In this document: piece by piece, positions 20,528-30,640 of the stretch
Numbering within the stretch: position 1 is the stretch's first letter
Layout: the number at the start of each line of letters is the position of its first letter
DNA from: Sceloporus undulatus
Lineage: Eukaryota; Chordata; Lepidosauria; Squamata; Phrynosomatidae
Length of the DNA stretch: 64,000 nucleotides
Reading direction: 5' to 3'
Assembly (NCBI RefSeq): GCF_019175285.1
Contig: NC_056527.1
Span: 118,052,016-118,116,015, forward strand
Made by a program: the position numbers and the translations under genes
The notes under the pieces: model-generated
The model's input: the letters and a program-made list of their open reading frames with translations, nothing else
What the model was told of the DNA's origin: nothing
The model's database searches: none

Positions 20528-21372
20528 ACTACATTTCCCAAGATGCATTGCGTCTACAAAGACTACCTTGCCCAAGGTGCATTGTGTTCACAGCAATTAC
20601 ATTGGCCAAAGTGCATTGCATTTGCAAAGACTAATTACCCAAGGTGCATTGTGTTCACAGCAACTACGTTGCCCAAGGTGCATTGCGGAGCCCTTTAAGA
20701 GAAGCCACTCTTGCTTGGTTTTCAACTACATTTCCCAACATGCCTTGCAGGAGACTGCACTGGGACTCCATTTCCCAGCATGCTTTGGGGCATAACTGGG
20801 CTGGGCTTCTACTAGATTGGAGGTTGATAAACAAATTCTTAATTTAAGAGGGAAAAGCTGCATTCCCAGCACTCTTAGGAACATACCTGAACAGGAATTA
20901 ATGGGAGCACCACATTTTCCAAAATGCATGGTTTGCATGGCATGATGTTAGGGGGACTACATTTCCCAGCATGCTTTGAAACCCAACCAGGCATGCGTTT
21001 GTGGTGGTAAAACTCCATTTCCCAGAATGCCTTGGGACTTCACAGGAGACCACATTCCCCAGAGGGGCACACACTGGTCAGGTGTTTGCAGAGAGACTGC
21101 ATATCCCAGCATGCTGTGGGACATCCCCTTTGTCACTTTTTTCCGGTGAAACTACATCTCCCAGAATACTTAGTGGCAAGCAAGAGCCAGTGGAGAGTGA
21201 AAAATACATTTCCCAGCATGCTTTGCTGCAAAGAGACTCCAGCCTCCAGCATGCCTTGGGGCATACAGCTCTGGAGTTTAGCCTACATTTCCCAGAATGC
21301 TCTGAGGCAGCCTAGGCAAGAGGAGTTTGCAAGAGGAAATGGGGGGGACTCCCTTTCCCAGGATTCCTTAGA
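20528..21372 (+). promoter_or_regulatory. Array of ZNF143/Staf-like motifs
   Basis: Fourteen or more same-strand matches to ACTACAnnTCCCAGnATGC followed by a T/CTTG-like end, starting near 20528, 20562, 20596, 20630, 20663, 20725, 20765, 20956, 21012, 21096, 21151, 21203, 21236, 21282 and 21348. The consensus is that of the ZNF143 (Staf)/THAP11 promoter site. The first five sit 33-34 bp apart, then spacing becomes irregular. The array ends about 300 bp before the probable first-exon donor of TMEM102. Function as a promoter or enhancer is inferred. Confidence 0.6.
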
Positions 21373-21399
21373 AGCCCAGTTTACCTGGCTGGGCGTGGC

Positions 21400-21666
21400 C
21401 AGGTAGGCACACAGGTGAGTGAGGTGGAGGCTGCAAAGGGTGGGAACTGGAGGTGTTTCAGGTGTGTATGGGAGGAGGAGGCCCCGCCCCCTGCACACCT
21501 GAGCCACAGGTAAGGCAGGTGAATGGGAAGAAACGGAGGGAAAGGAGGAAGGAGGAAGCTGGCAAAAAGGAGGATAGAGCAAAGGAAGAGGAGGTCATCT
21601 GTGGACCCTTCATCCACCTTCCAGATACTACAAAACCCATCATCCCCCAAAAAACTCCCTCTCCAG
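21400..21666 (+). promoter_or_regulatory. TMEM102: Probable TMEM102 promoter and noncoding first exon
   Basis: Non-repetitive purine-rich DNA with a GC box (GGCCCCGCCCCC, about 21480-21491). Two strong donor sequences follow: CACAG|GTAAGG (exon end 21509) and TCCAG|GTAAGA (exon end 21666). Either could join the acceptor before the coding exon at 23215. Which one is used is not known. Confidence 0.45.
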
Positions 21667-21699
21667 GTAAGATATTTCTATCCGAGCAAGCTTTTAATA

Positions 21700-21900
21700 T
21701 ATAGTCATGTCAGGTTTATAGGGCGAGTTTTAGTTATGTTTTTAAAACTTCTGTATGTTTATATATAGAGATATCTAATTTTATGCTGTTTTTAGTGAGC
21801 TAATTTTAATTGATTTCCCCTTTTTATTGTAAAGTTTTGAAGCTGTGAAGCCTCTCGGGTCCCTTCCTGGGAGAAAGGCGACATACAAAACAAAGGGCTT
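21700..21900 (+). repeat. LINE 3' tail
   Basis: T-rich stretch ending CGGGTCCCTTCCTGGGAGAA and GGCGACATAC, an ending also seen at 35110-35165 and 62880-62945. Confidence 0.55.
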
Positions 21901-22184
21901 GGAGGAAGGCGGGCTTCATAAAAAAGAATCATTGGGAATGATGGGAGTTGTAGTCCCGCCACACCAGAGAGGGGCGAGGTTTCATGGGGAGAAAGGTACA
22001 CTTTTTGCACTACAACTCCCAGAATCCCCCTAGGAATGGATGGATTCTGGGCATTGATACGGATTGATTATTATTATCTGAAATGCATGGGACCAGAAGT
22101 GTTTTCTTTCAGATTTTGGAATATTGGCATATAGACAAAAGGAGGTCTCTCTTCAAGGTGGGAGCCCAGTTTAAACTGGAAATT

Positions 22185-22420
22185 CATCCAGCGTGGCTTA
22201 GTGGTGTGAGTCTTTGCATACAACGCTGCTGGAGACCTGAGTTCGAATCCTGGCTCGGTCCATTGGGTGCCCTTGGTCAAGCCACACTCTCTCAGCCTCA
22301 AAAGAAAGCAATGGCAAACCCACTCTGAAGAAGCATTTGCACGAAAACCCTGTAACAGGTTCACCTTTTTAGGGTCTCCATACATTAGAAATCACTGCAA
22401 GGCACACAACAATGACAATA
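22185..22420 (+). mobile_element. Sauria SINE
   Basis: GCGTGGCTTAGTGGTGTGAG head, GAGTTCGAATCCTGG B box, CACACTCTCTCAGCCTCA body and BovB-like tail ending in AACAATGACAA. Confidence 0.9.
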
Positions 22421-22689
22421 TACCCCTATTCACACAGCCTGAAGGGGATTTTATACGCAACATCCTGAATAATTGTGTACATGAATCCAAATTTGTGTAC
22501 ATGAAACCATCAGAAAGGCTGATGTCAACCTGTATCCAAAAACCCCAAATTAAATTATATTATAAAGTTAGTGTATATAATTTAATATTGTTTTTATTTA
22601 ATATTTAATTGTTTTAATTGTTAATTATAATGTGTTTTTAAGTGTGTCCTGTTCTGGGAGAAAGGTGGCATAAAAATGAAATTATTGGT

Positions 22690-23110
22690 ATTATTATTAA
22701 TAATAATAACCTTTATTAGGTTATTTATCAGTTAAAAATAGAATAAAATAAAATAAGCCTGCCTATGGCATACATTTCTATAAAAATAAATTAACATCAT
22801 ACACATATTAACATTAAATAATAAAATCTAGCAGCTCACAAATAAAAAATAAAAATTATAAAAATATAATAAATATAATATTATAAAATTATTATTATTA
22901 TTATTATTAAGCTTTATGTATAGAACGCTGTAAATTTATACAGCGCTTTCCATACAATCAGTTAAAAATAGAATAAAATAAAATAGGGCTTCCTATGGCA
23001 TACATTTTATAAAAATAATTTAACAACATATTAACATTAAATAATAAAATCTAGCAGCTCACAAATAAAAAATAAACCTACAATAACAATCAGGTGATAA
23101 ATAACTAAAT
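22690..23110. repeat. AT-rich retroelement tails with a ~115-bp direct duplication
   Basis: The stretch from CAGTTAAAAATAGAATAAAA to CTAGCAGCTCACAAATAAAA occurs at about 22728-22855 and again at 22959-23072, separated by an ATT tract and a CGCTGTAAATTTATACAGCG hairpin. Confidence 0.75.
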
Positions 23111-23222
23111 TCTACAAGTCATCCGCAGAATACTCTTTAAAAAACCCCAAGAAGCCCTTTCCCAAAGACAATTAATTGCACTTTCTTTCTCTTTCTGGCT
23201 GCTTTCCTCTCAAGGGGAGGAC

Positions 23223-23424
23223 ATGGCATCACCCCTTTCTCCGGAGGACCACTGGACCCCGAAACCGGCTCCGGCCAAACCTCTGACGGATCTGGATTTT
23301 CGTTCCGGGGAGCGGATTGAAGAACTCAACCAACTCATCCAGGAATATGAAGCCAGGAATCTGGGCACGATCCGGGATGCGCCCGAATTGCACCAGGCCA
23401 GGGACCACGTTTTCTCCTTGCTGG
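23223..23424 (+). CDS. TMEM102: TMEM102 (CBAP) first coding exon
   Basis: The acceptor TTTCCTCTCAAG ends at 23214, eight bases before aggacATGGC. The exon encodes residues 1-67 and the first base of codon 68, ending at a GTGAGT donor. It aligns with human TMEM102: PAKPLTDLDFRSGERIEEL against PARPLTDIDFCSGAQLQEL, and ARDHVFSLLG against AKDFVFSLLG. TMEM102 associates with the common beta chain of the GM-CSF/IL-3/IL-5 receptors and has been linked to apoptosis on cytokine withdrawal and to T-cell chemokine signalling. The short leader before the ATG means transcription starts in an upstream noncoding exon. Confidence 0.93.
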
Positions 23425-23684
23425 GTGAGTTTCGGGCGTATTTTTGGGGCGTAAAGCCTGCAAGTCAGAAAAGGATACTGTTTTTAAAAAAAATTACTTT
23501 TAAAAACTATTTTTAATCCTTTTTCAATCAATTTTAAAAGTACATATTTTGAATTTGTTTCAGTATTGTGAATTGTTTAATTCTGTTTTGGGAAAAGGCA
23601 GGGTATAAATCGGGTGTCTATATACATACATATATGTGTGTGTGTGCGTGCGTGTGTGTGTGTGTGTATATATATATATGAGAG

Positions 23685-23938
23685 AGCCATCATAGCCTAG
23701 TGGTTTGAGTGTTGGACTATGACTCTGGGGACCAGGGTTTGATTCCTGACTTGGCCATGAAACCCACAGGGTGACCCTTGGTCAAGTCACACTCTCTCAG
23801 CCTCAAAAGAAGGCAATGGCAAAGCCCCTTTGAACAAAACCTGCCAAGAAAACCCCATGATAGGTATGTCTTAGGGTCACCATAAGCTGGAAACAACTTG
23901 AAGGCACACAACATCATCAACAACAAAATATTTATATA
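23685..23938 (+). mobile_element. Sauria SINE in TMEM102 intron
   Basis: ATAGCCTAGTGGTTTGAGTG head, GGTTTGATTCCTG B box, full body and BovB-like tail ending ACATCATCAACAACAA. Preceded by GT/AT microsatellite (23630-23680). Confidence 0.9.
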
Positions 23939-24128
23939 CAGTGCACCTGCGCCATACGCAGGCTCGCCAAACACAGAGTGCAGGCCACACAGACAGCAAA
24001 CCTCAACATGGCAAATGGGACGCCTGCTTGTGGCGCACATTGCACCACACACCTCATGTGCGGAATTTGCCTTACATGGGGAGGTGGGGGTCCGAAACGG
24101 ATCCCCCATGTAAGGTAAGAGCACACTG
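23939..24128. mobile_element. Mariner-type MITE with TA target site
   Basis: CAGTGCACCTGCGCC at the left and GAGCACACTG at the right, TA on both outer sides (23937-23938 and 24129-24130). Sits in the tail of the SINE, so it is younger than it. The next ~130 bp (GCTTTGACTTTTGTGGATTT, AATCTCTAGGCCCTCCAG) belong to the palindromic-unit MITE family. Confidence 0.7.
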
Positions 24129-24348
24129 TATACAATTGTCCATGTTTACAGCTTTGACTTTTGTGGATTTGATTATTCACGGATTTGATTTGTATGTTCT
24201 CTTTAAGAATCTCTAGGCCCTCCAGCATGACCCTATGGCCTCCTAGGGTCCCAATGCAGCCCCATAACCCCCCCCACAGTTGCCCACTCCTAGTAGGAAT
24301 GAAGATGGGGTGTGACACAGACACCAAACTGATTTGTTCTCCTTCCAG

Positions 24349-25370
24349 GTTTGGTCCACAAATCTGACCGGAAGCTTCCACAGGTCAACCAGTACCTGAT
24401 TCTGTCTGGCGGGGTGCAAGACGGCACCGTTAACATCAACCTGGGCCACCTGGACCCACTTTCTCCTGGTAGTGACTATGATGCCGCTTTCACCCTCCTG
24501 GTGCCTGTCTTGAATGCAGCCGGGGTCCCTGTGACTTTGGACATGAAGCAAAGCCCACCGGGCCACACGCGGTTCAGCCTCCGGCCCTTTGAGGTCAAGA
24601 CCTCTGGCCTTTGGTCAGAGTGTTGCCTGGGCAATGAGGACGACCTGGCCGCCGACCGGGTTGCCGAATGGTTCTTCCATGCTTTCGCCACTTGCGTCAA
24701 AGACGAGAGGGTGGAGAAGCGCGGCTGCATCACCTCAGTCATCGTTTCTGCCAGGTCCCTCCGCATCCTCTACGACATCATCCCTGTGGTGGCCTTGAAA
24801 GGTTGGCCAGAAGTGGCCCGACCGTGGCTAACTCAGGCCCACTTCTGGGACGGCAAGTTGAAGGACGAAGACGTGGCCGGTGGCTTCTACCTCCTGCCAT
24901 CCTCCGGAGCGGATTGGCGCCTGGCCTTCTCGGTGAGTGAGTTGCACCTGCGGCAGATTCTCCCATTGCCGTTGGCTTGGGCTTTCCGAGCCACGGTGGC
25001 CATCTTGGGCTGCGGCCGTCCATTGAAAGGCGTGGGGCCGTACCACCTCTTCACCTTGGCCCTGTGGTCGTGCGAGCGGCTTCCGAGCAGCTACCTCAGC
25101 CGGGAGGAAAACGCCGCCCACGCCATGTTGGGCCTTTTGGACCACCTCTTGGCTAGCTTGGTGGAAAGGCGGTTGCCCAGCTACTTCCTCCCCGAATGGA
25201 ACCTTCTGGAAGGGCTTTCCCGGCAAGCCCTGGGGAGCCTGGCTCATGAGGTGGCCCATGCCAGAGCCCAGCCTTCCCAGTATCTCCGCCAAGCGGTGGA
25301 AAAGGCGAAGGAAACCAAGCGGCTAACCAAAGCCTTTAGGGACCAGAATTCAGCATCTGTGGCCCCCTAA
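24349..25370 (+). CDS. TMEM102: TMEM102 (CBAP) last coding exon
   Basis: Follows a TTCTCCTTCCAG acceptor; joined in phase 1 it continues SLLGLVHKSDRKLP and runs to TAA at 25368, giving a 407-residue protein. Landmarks shared with human: DYDAAFTLLVPVL (human HYDAGFTLLVPMF), YDIIPVVALKGWPEVAR at about residues 209-225 (human FDLIPVVSVAGWPEGAR), and CERLPSSYLSREENAAHAML at about 309 (human [20 protein letters not shown]). These belong to the Mab-21 nucleotidyltransferase-like fold; I see no clear catalytic acidic triad and expect no enzyme activity. Human TMEM102 is about 100 residues longer: the Ser/Glu-rich insert between its N-terminal part and the AAWFFATLA segment is absent here (lizard ADRVAEWFFHAFAT follows almost at once). 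Confidence 0.95.
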
Positions 25371-26095
25371 TTTTCAACATGGTTTTGGGGTCACAGGCCA
25401 TTATGGCTCACGTTCTTCAGACCAAAGAAGTGACAACAACAAGACCTTCCCAAAGCAGGAACTTCCTGGTCACAAAAAAGTGGACTAGTGGTCAGAGTCA
25501 TTGAAGGGTCAGTCATCATGCCTTCAGTTAGAGAAAATGGCAGAAATTGGAGACCTAAAATGGCTGCCTTCTCTGGACTGGAAATGGCTCTAACGGAAGA
25601 GTGGGAATCATGTGGCCTCCCAGGTTTGGTTGGAATACAGCTGCCAACATCCCTCGTCACTGGCTAGGCTGGCTGGGGATGATGGATGTTGCAGTCCCAT
25701 CACAGCCAGGGTGGCTGCAGGAAAATTTGAGGCACTGCATTTACCAGTTAAGAGGGACATAGGGTTGGAAAGAAGGCAAAGATGGTTTCTGTGATGATAA
25801 AGTTACGGAAGAAGTGGGGATGAGGCCTGGGATATGTAGTTTGACTGTAAATCCCAGCAAGCCCTGAGCAAGGTTTGCCAAACTGTGGAATGCTGGGAGT
25901 TGAAGTCCAAAAACTTCTGGAGGGATGCTAAGCAATTCCAGCTCCTGTTGTATGTATATGGTGTCTTGTCTTCCTTTTACTGCACAGCACGCCAAATGTG
26001 GTCAGACTACAACTCCCACCATCCTTGTCAAGAGTGAGGAATGTTGGGAGTTGCAGTCAAACAATATCTGGACGACTGCAGGATTGCTGACTCTG
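25371..26095 (+). other. TMEM102: TMEM102 3' flank / untranslated region
   Basis: No AATAAA or ATTAAA seen in this stretch. Contains short palindromic pieces (GGCTGGGGATGATGGATGTTG near 25670; TACAACTCCCACCATCCTTG near 26010) of the CCCAG-bearing repeat type. Confidence 0.4.
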
Positions 26096-26098
26096 AGT

Positions 26099-26494
26099 AG
26101 GGTTGCCATCCCTGAGGACCTCCAAACCGGGAAAAATGTAGGACAAGGTTTAAAAATGTAGGACTTTTTTATTTCCTGGCCAGGAAATTTTAAAAAAAAG
26201 GTCCTACATTTTAAAACCTTGTCCTCCTTCCCAGCTTGGGAGGAAGCCTCAGCCTCCTCTCAGGCCAGGAAGGGGTGCGGGGGCCGCCTGTCATCATGGC
26301 CATCGCCGCGGTGGCAAGCGGCCTCCTCCTCCTCCCAGGCCCTGGCGAGGCCTTGGAGGACTCCGCGATCACGGAGCCGCCCCCAGGGCCTCGCTGGGGG
26401 GGGGAATCCTGGGGGCGGGGCCAAACTGGGGTGGGACCATGCAGACCCACCCCAAACCAGGAAAGTCCCGCCCCCAGGCAGGATATGGCAGCCC
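26099..26494. mobile_element. GC-rich TIR element
   Basis: Begins AGGGTTGCCATCCC and ends GATATGGCAGCCCT, an inverted pair. Interior GC-rich with an inner inverted pair TAAAAATGTAGGAC / GTCCTACATTTTAAAA. No transposase frame. Confidence 0.65.
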
Positions 26495-26522
26495 TAACTC
26501 TGAGTGGTAATGTTCTAATGCG

Positions 26523-26900
26523 ATGGTTCCCAAACTTTGGTCCTCTCAGAATTCCTCACTATTGGCCAAGTGAGTTTGTGGCTTCTGGGAGCTGAAGTCC
26601 AAAACACTGGATGATCAAAATTTGGGAAACACCGCATGATGCAATAGAAGGATAGGCACTACTTTAAAAAGTTACATCTTGGGGGGGACAATGGGCCATG
26701 CTGGCTAGAGCATTCTGGGAGTTGTAGTCCCGCCAAATAATTTGTCCACACTCCGACTCTAGCAGCATGTTCCAACCTGATGCCCTCCAGAAGCATTGAG
26801 CTAGAATTCCCAGAATCCCTCAGCCAGCGATGGGGGATTCTGGGAGTTTCAGTCCAATGCCTCTGGAGGGCGTCAGGTTGGAGGAAGCTGAATTTTCACA
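26523..26900. mobile_element. Short inverted-repeat elements
   Basis: GGTTCCCAAACTTTGGTCC pairs with AAAATTTGGGAAACAC (about 26523-26635). A second palindrome, CTGATGCCCTCCAGAAGCAT against CTCTGGAGGGCGTCAGG, covers about 26775-26880. Confidence 0.65.
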
Positions 26901-26984
26901 ATATGAGATCCTCAACTGTAGATTTTAGCTCCTCTTCTCCTTTAAAAAGGTCTTAAATTGACCTAAAGACCTCTGCCAACCAGA

Positions 26985-27230
26985 CTAAGGCCCTATACAG
27001 ACCGGCACTTTGTGCCAGCCTTGGGCAGAGTTAGGGCACAGCGTATGCATGCCATTTTGGCGCACAGTGGTCCACATGGCGCACACCATCGTGACGCCCC
27101 TCCGGTGCTGCATCCACATGATGCAGCACCAAGGGTACATCATAAAGCTGCACTGCCACAACTATGGCAACCCTTGGAGAGCGCAAAAAGGAGCTGCCTT
27201 CATCCCAAATATGTCACTACTGCCGCTGGC
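26985..27230. repeat. Unclassified repeat, probably partial DNA element
   Basis: AGGCCCTATACAGACCGGCA start and a GGTGCTGCATCCACATGATG / CAGCACC hairpin; right end replaced by CR1. Confidence 0.4.
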
Positions 27231-27480
27231 CATCCAGCCTCTGCTTAAAGACCTCCAAAGAAGGAGACTCCGCCATAATCTCCAAGGAAGGAGTGTGTTC
27301 CACTGTCAAACAGCCCTTACTCTCAGGAGGTTCCTCCTAATGTTGAGCTGGAATCTCTTTTCCTGCAGCTTGCATCCATTGCTCCATTGGGTCCTATTCT
27401 CTGGAGCAGCAGAAAACAAGCTTCCTGCATTCTAAATATCACATCCCTTCAAATACTTAAAGAGGGCTTCAAACACTTAA
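27230..27480 (-). mobile_element. CR1 3' fragment
   Basis: GGCCATCCAGCCTCTGCTTA through GTTCCTCCTAATGTTGAGCT to GCAGCAGAAAACAAGCTTCC, reverse of the CR1 3' region. Confidence 0.85.
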
Positions 27481-27511
27481 AAAGGGCTGGTAATTGTAGA
27501 CTTCCAAACTA

Positions 27512-27765
27512 CAGTGGTACCCCGGGATACGAATGCGCCGGGTTACGAATTTTTCGGGATACGAAAAAATCCCATAGGGATTTATTGCTTCGGCTTACGA
27601 AGGTTTCTTCGGGTTACGAAAAAACCGCGGCGCTATTTTCCGCCACCGGAGGGCAGCAGAGAGCTATTTTTCCATTAGCGCCTATGGGAATTCGGCTTAC
27701 GAATGTATTTCGGGTTACGAAATTAACCGCGGAACGAATTAATTTCGTAACCCGGGGTACCACTG
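27512..27765. mobile_element. Intact mariner-type MITE with TA duplication
   Basis: 254 bp bounded by CAGTGGTACCCCGGG and CCCGGGGTACCACTG, with TA at 27510-27511 and 27766-27767. Interior repeats GGGTTACGAA/GGCTTACGAA. Termini and TA site indicate the Tc1/mariner (pogo-like) group; well preserved, so likely young. Confidence 0.85.
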
Positions 27766-28051
27766 TAGTAACTTTTCCCAGGCTCTGTCCTTTTCTGAGC
27801 TTTAGTTGCCTAGTAGGTGCTATTCACTATTTTGGCCTCTAGAGGGCACCAGACGTCCATAGTAATAATCTTATTTCTGCAGCTCTTGAGAAAAATTGAA
27901 GAGGTGCAAAAACCAAGAGTTCCAAATCTGAGTGATCTTTTGTTTTTTCAAAGCAAAGGTGAGCAATTGTGGCTCAGCACAGTGCTTTCCCCATCCAATG
28001 GTGGACTGCAGTGTTGCATCGTTGGCGAAAAATCATAAGCAGAAGTCTTTG

Positions 28052-28290
28052 CTTTGTTGTTGTGTGCCTTCAAGTTGTGTCTGACTTACGGTGACCCTAA
28101 AGCATTTGTACTATGGGGCTTTTTTGGGAAGATTTGTTCAAAGGAGGTTTGCCATTGCCTTCCTCTGAGGCCAAGAGAGTGTGACTTGCCCAAAGTCACC
28201 CAGTGGGTTTGTAGGGCCAAGCGAGGATTCGAACCCTGGTCTCTAGAGACATAGCCCAATGATCATGCCACCATGCATACCACACCAGCT
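28052..28290 (-). mobile_element. Sauria SINE
   Basis: Minus strand: B box GGGTTCGAATCCTCG, GGGTGACTTTGGGCAAGTCA and BovB-like tail; GTTGTTGTGTGCCTTCAAG at its 3' end. Confidence 0.9.
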
Positions 28291-28317
28291 ATTGTGACTC
28301 AATTTAAAAACCACAAA

Positions 28318-28628
28318 GGCTGCATCTGCACTGCAGAAATAATCCAGATTGATACCACTTTAACTGCTGTGGCTTGAGGCCTGGAGGAGACAGGTCTGAG
28401 AGACATCTAGTACTGTATATAGTTTTGGAGGGCTGGTTTTGGGCATGCAGACAGTAGGATCCATCCTATGCAATCCTGGGATTTGTAGTTTGGTGAGGCA
28501 CCAGCCCTCTTCAGAGAAGAAGGGTAAAGACCTTGTAAAACTACAAATCCCAGGATTCCATAGGATGGAGCTACAGCCACCTAAAGTGGTGCCAAATTGC
28601 ATTATTTCTACAGTGCAGATGCACCCCA
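28318..28628. mobile_element. Palindromic MITE with ~60 bp extra sequence
   Basis: GGCTGCATCTGCACTGCAGA to CTACAGTGCAGATGCACC; the left arm is interrupted near 28380-28460 by unrelated sequence. Confidence 0.75.
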
Positions 28629-28799
28629 CGTTTCTGCAAAACAGCTGATAAAGTATCTGTGATTTGGAAGGCCAAGTGGTTCTTTTCACAAAAAGGGGAC
28701 CCTCCCCCCCCAAAATATTGTTTCCGCATGTTAAACATGAAGCTATGTTTATGAAAATGCAACATTTGGGGGAAAACATACAATATTTTGGAAGAGCAG

Positions 28800-29380
28800 C
28801 CATTGTACACAAATAAAGAGCAGTTGCATATTTATGTTCTCCAGTCTGCCCCTTTCCTCCCATCCCAGTTCTGTCTCAGGTTGCAAGAGTCTCCCTTCTC
28901 CCTCGCTTTCTGGCATGGCAATTTGTACATAATTCTCTGTGTCTGTTTGTTCAGAGCCGATATACCTTTCCGTATTATTAACCGCTGGCACATTTTCCAA
29001 ACTAATTTGTTCACCGCCCCGCTCCCTCCCTGCAAAGCGCACCTTTTAAATCAAGCGCATCCGTCGCTTGGCCCAAACGCACCGCCCTGAGCCTCAAAGA
29101 TGTATCGATTTTCAGAAGAAATATATGCGCTGTTCTGTTGCCGGTCTCGAGAGGTGTGAAATGGATGTCTTCGTAGGGAAATGCAGACGCGGCGAATCCG
29201 TTTCCCCAGCTCCAGTCACGGCATCTCTGGGTCCCAGGTGTCTCCCTTGTGTTTCCCTGGAAGTTGGAAGTTGCTGCAAGCTGTTGGAATGAATCCTCCA
29301 TCTGCCCCAGGCACAGGTGTGTTTGTGCATCTTCAAGTCACTTGTCTACTTGCGGCGGCAACCCCACAAATTCCTCTTTA
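28800..29380. other. Candidate conserved noncoding block
   Basis: Unique, balanced composition, with runs such as GGCAATTTGTACATAATTC, CCGTATTATTAACCGC and TTTTCCAAACTAATTTG. Reads like a distal enhancer; no exon-like frame with splice sites. Confidence 0.4.
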
Positions 29381-29546
29381 ATTTTTATTCATTTCAATAC
29401 AAAATAAAACAATTCCAACCATGCACCCCATACACAACATGCAGCAGAATACGACTTGACTTCTTATGGACCTGGACTCTTAAGATTTGACTTTCTTCTT
29501 ATTTCTGCCCCACAAATTTCATAGAGTTACCCAAGAATATCCAAGC

Positions 29547-29955
29547 CTCATTCAGACTGCATAATAAACCGATTTTTGCGTCGGATCATTTCGAACTGAA
29601 TGAGTGATTTGACAACGGAGAGATGTTTAGGCTTCGATTGCCACGATCAAACCTGCTTGTTTCAGTTTAACCCACTTTACGTTCACATTGGATCAATTAA
29701 AAATGGATTCTAAAATGTGTGGCGTCACAGGGAACCGAATCCGATCGACAACACATTTCCGCTTGCATTGAACCGAATCATTTAAAAAGATGTCGTAATG
29801 CCTCAGATTAAGAAGAAACGATTTAACCAGGTTTAGCAGTGCCCCCGCAAACCTCATTGGAGAAATTCAGTGCCAGTGTGAACGAGGACCCATTAAAGTG
29901 TTTTAAACCGGTTTGAAAACCAGTTTATTATGTAGTGTGAATGAGGCTCCATTCA
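29547..29955. mobile_element. TIR element (GCCTCATTC termini)
   Basis: Starts AAGCCTCATTCAGACTGCAT and ends GTAGTGTGAATGAGGCTC; AATAAACCGATTT pairs with AAACCAGTTTATTAT inside. Same terminal type as 61522-61935. Confidence 0.7.
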
Positions 29956-29999
29956 AGAGCCATGTAATTCAATCCACACCGGACAGGAATTAACACAAA

Positions 30000-30112
30000 G
30001 GAAGCACTCCTGAAAGATGCCCATCCAGTCTCTATTCAAATACTTCCAAAACAGGACAGTCTGTTCCAGAGTTGGGAAAATCCTCCTAATATTTAGCTGG
30101 AATCTTTGTTCA
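30000..30112 (-). mobile_element. CR1 3' fragment
   Basis: GATGCCCATCCAGTCTCTAT and AAATCCTCCTAATATTTAGC match the reversed CR1 3' region. Confidence 0.75.
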
Positions 30113-30640
30113 TGTTGTTGTTGTTGTTGTTGTTGTATACTTTCAAGCCATTTCCATCTTATGGCAATGCTAAGGGGTTTTCCTGGCCAGACTTCTTCAG
30201 AGGTGGTTTGCTATGATCTCTGCCTTATGACAATCTTCTCCTTCCAGGTTTCTTCAGACAGGTTTTGCCATGGCCTTCTTCTTAGGCTGAGAGAGTGTGA
30301 CTTGCCCAAGGTTACCCATAGGGTTTCTATCGCTGAGCAGGAATTCAAACCCTGGTCTTCCAGAGTCCTATTCCGACACTACACTATGCTGCTTCTCCTT
30401 GGGTCTTCTGGGCCAGATTTCATCAGAGGAGAGGCTGACAGAGTGAGACTTGCCCATGTCCACCCCAGTGAGTCTCCAGAGCCAAACAGGGATTCGAACC
30501 CTGATCTGCCAGACTCCTAGTCCAGCAGTGAAACCACTACACCATGCTGCCTCTAGTCCTGGGCTTTTCCTGGCCAGGTTTCTTCAGAGAACGTTTGCCT
30601 TTGCCTTCCTCGGATGCTGAGAGAGTGAAACGGAGGCTCC
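30112..30640 (-). mobile_element. Nested or tandem Sauria SINEs (about three copies)
   Basis: Three successive minus-strand bodies: (GTT)n end and tail at 30112, head near 30400; a second body with B box GGGTTCGAATCCCTG to about 30555; and a third partial tail (GGTTTCTTCAGAGAACG) to about 30640. Confidence 0.8.

Noticed and set aside
20162-20698. 178-codon open frame with repeated CIAF/TTLPKVHC-like phrases
   Set aside because: It is the translation of the tandem ACTACA...ATGCATTG motif array and flanking MITEs; no splice or family support.
24828-25292. 154-codon antisense frame opposite TMEM102
   Set aside because: Shadow of the GC-rich conserved sense exon.
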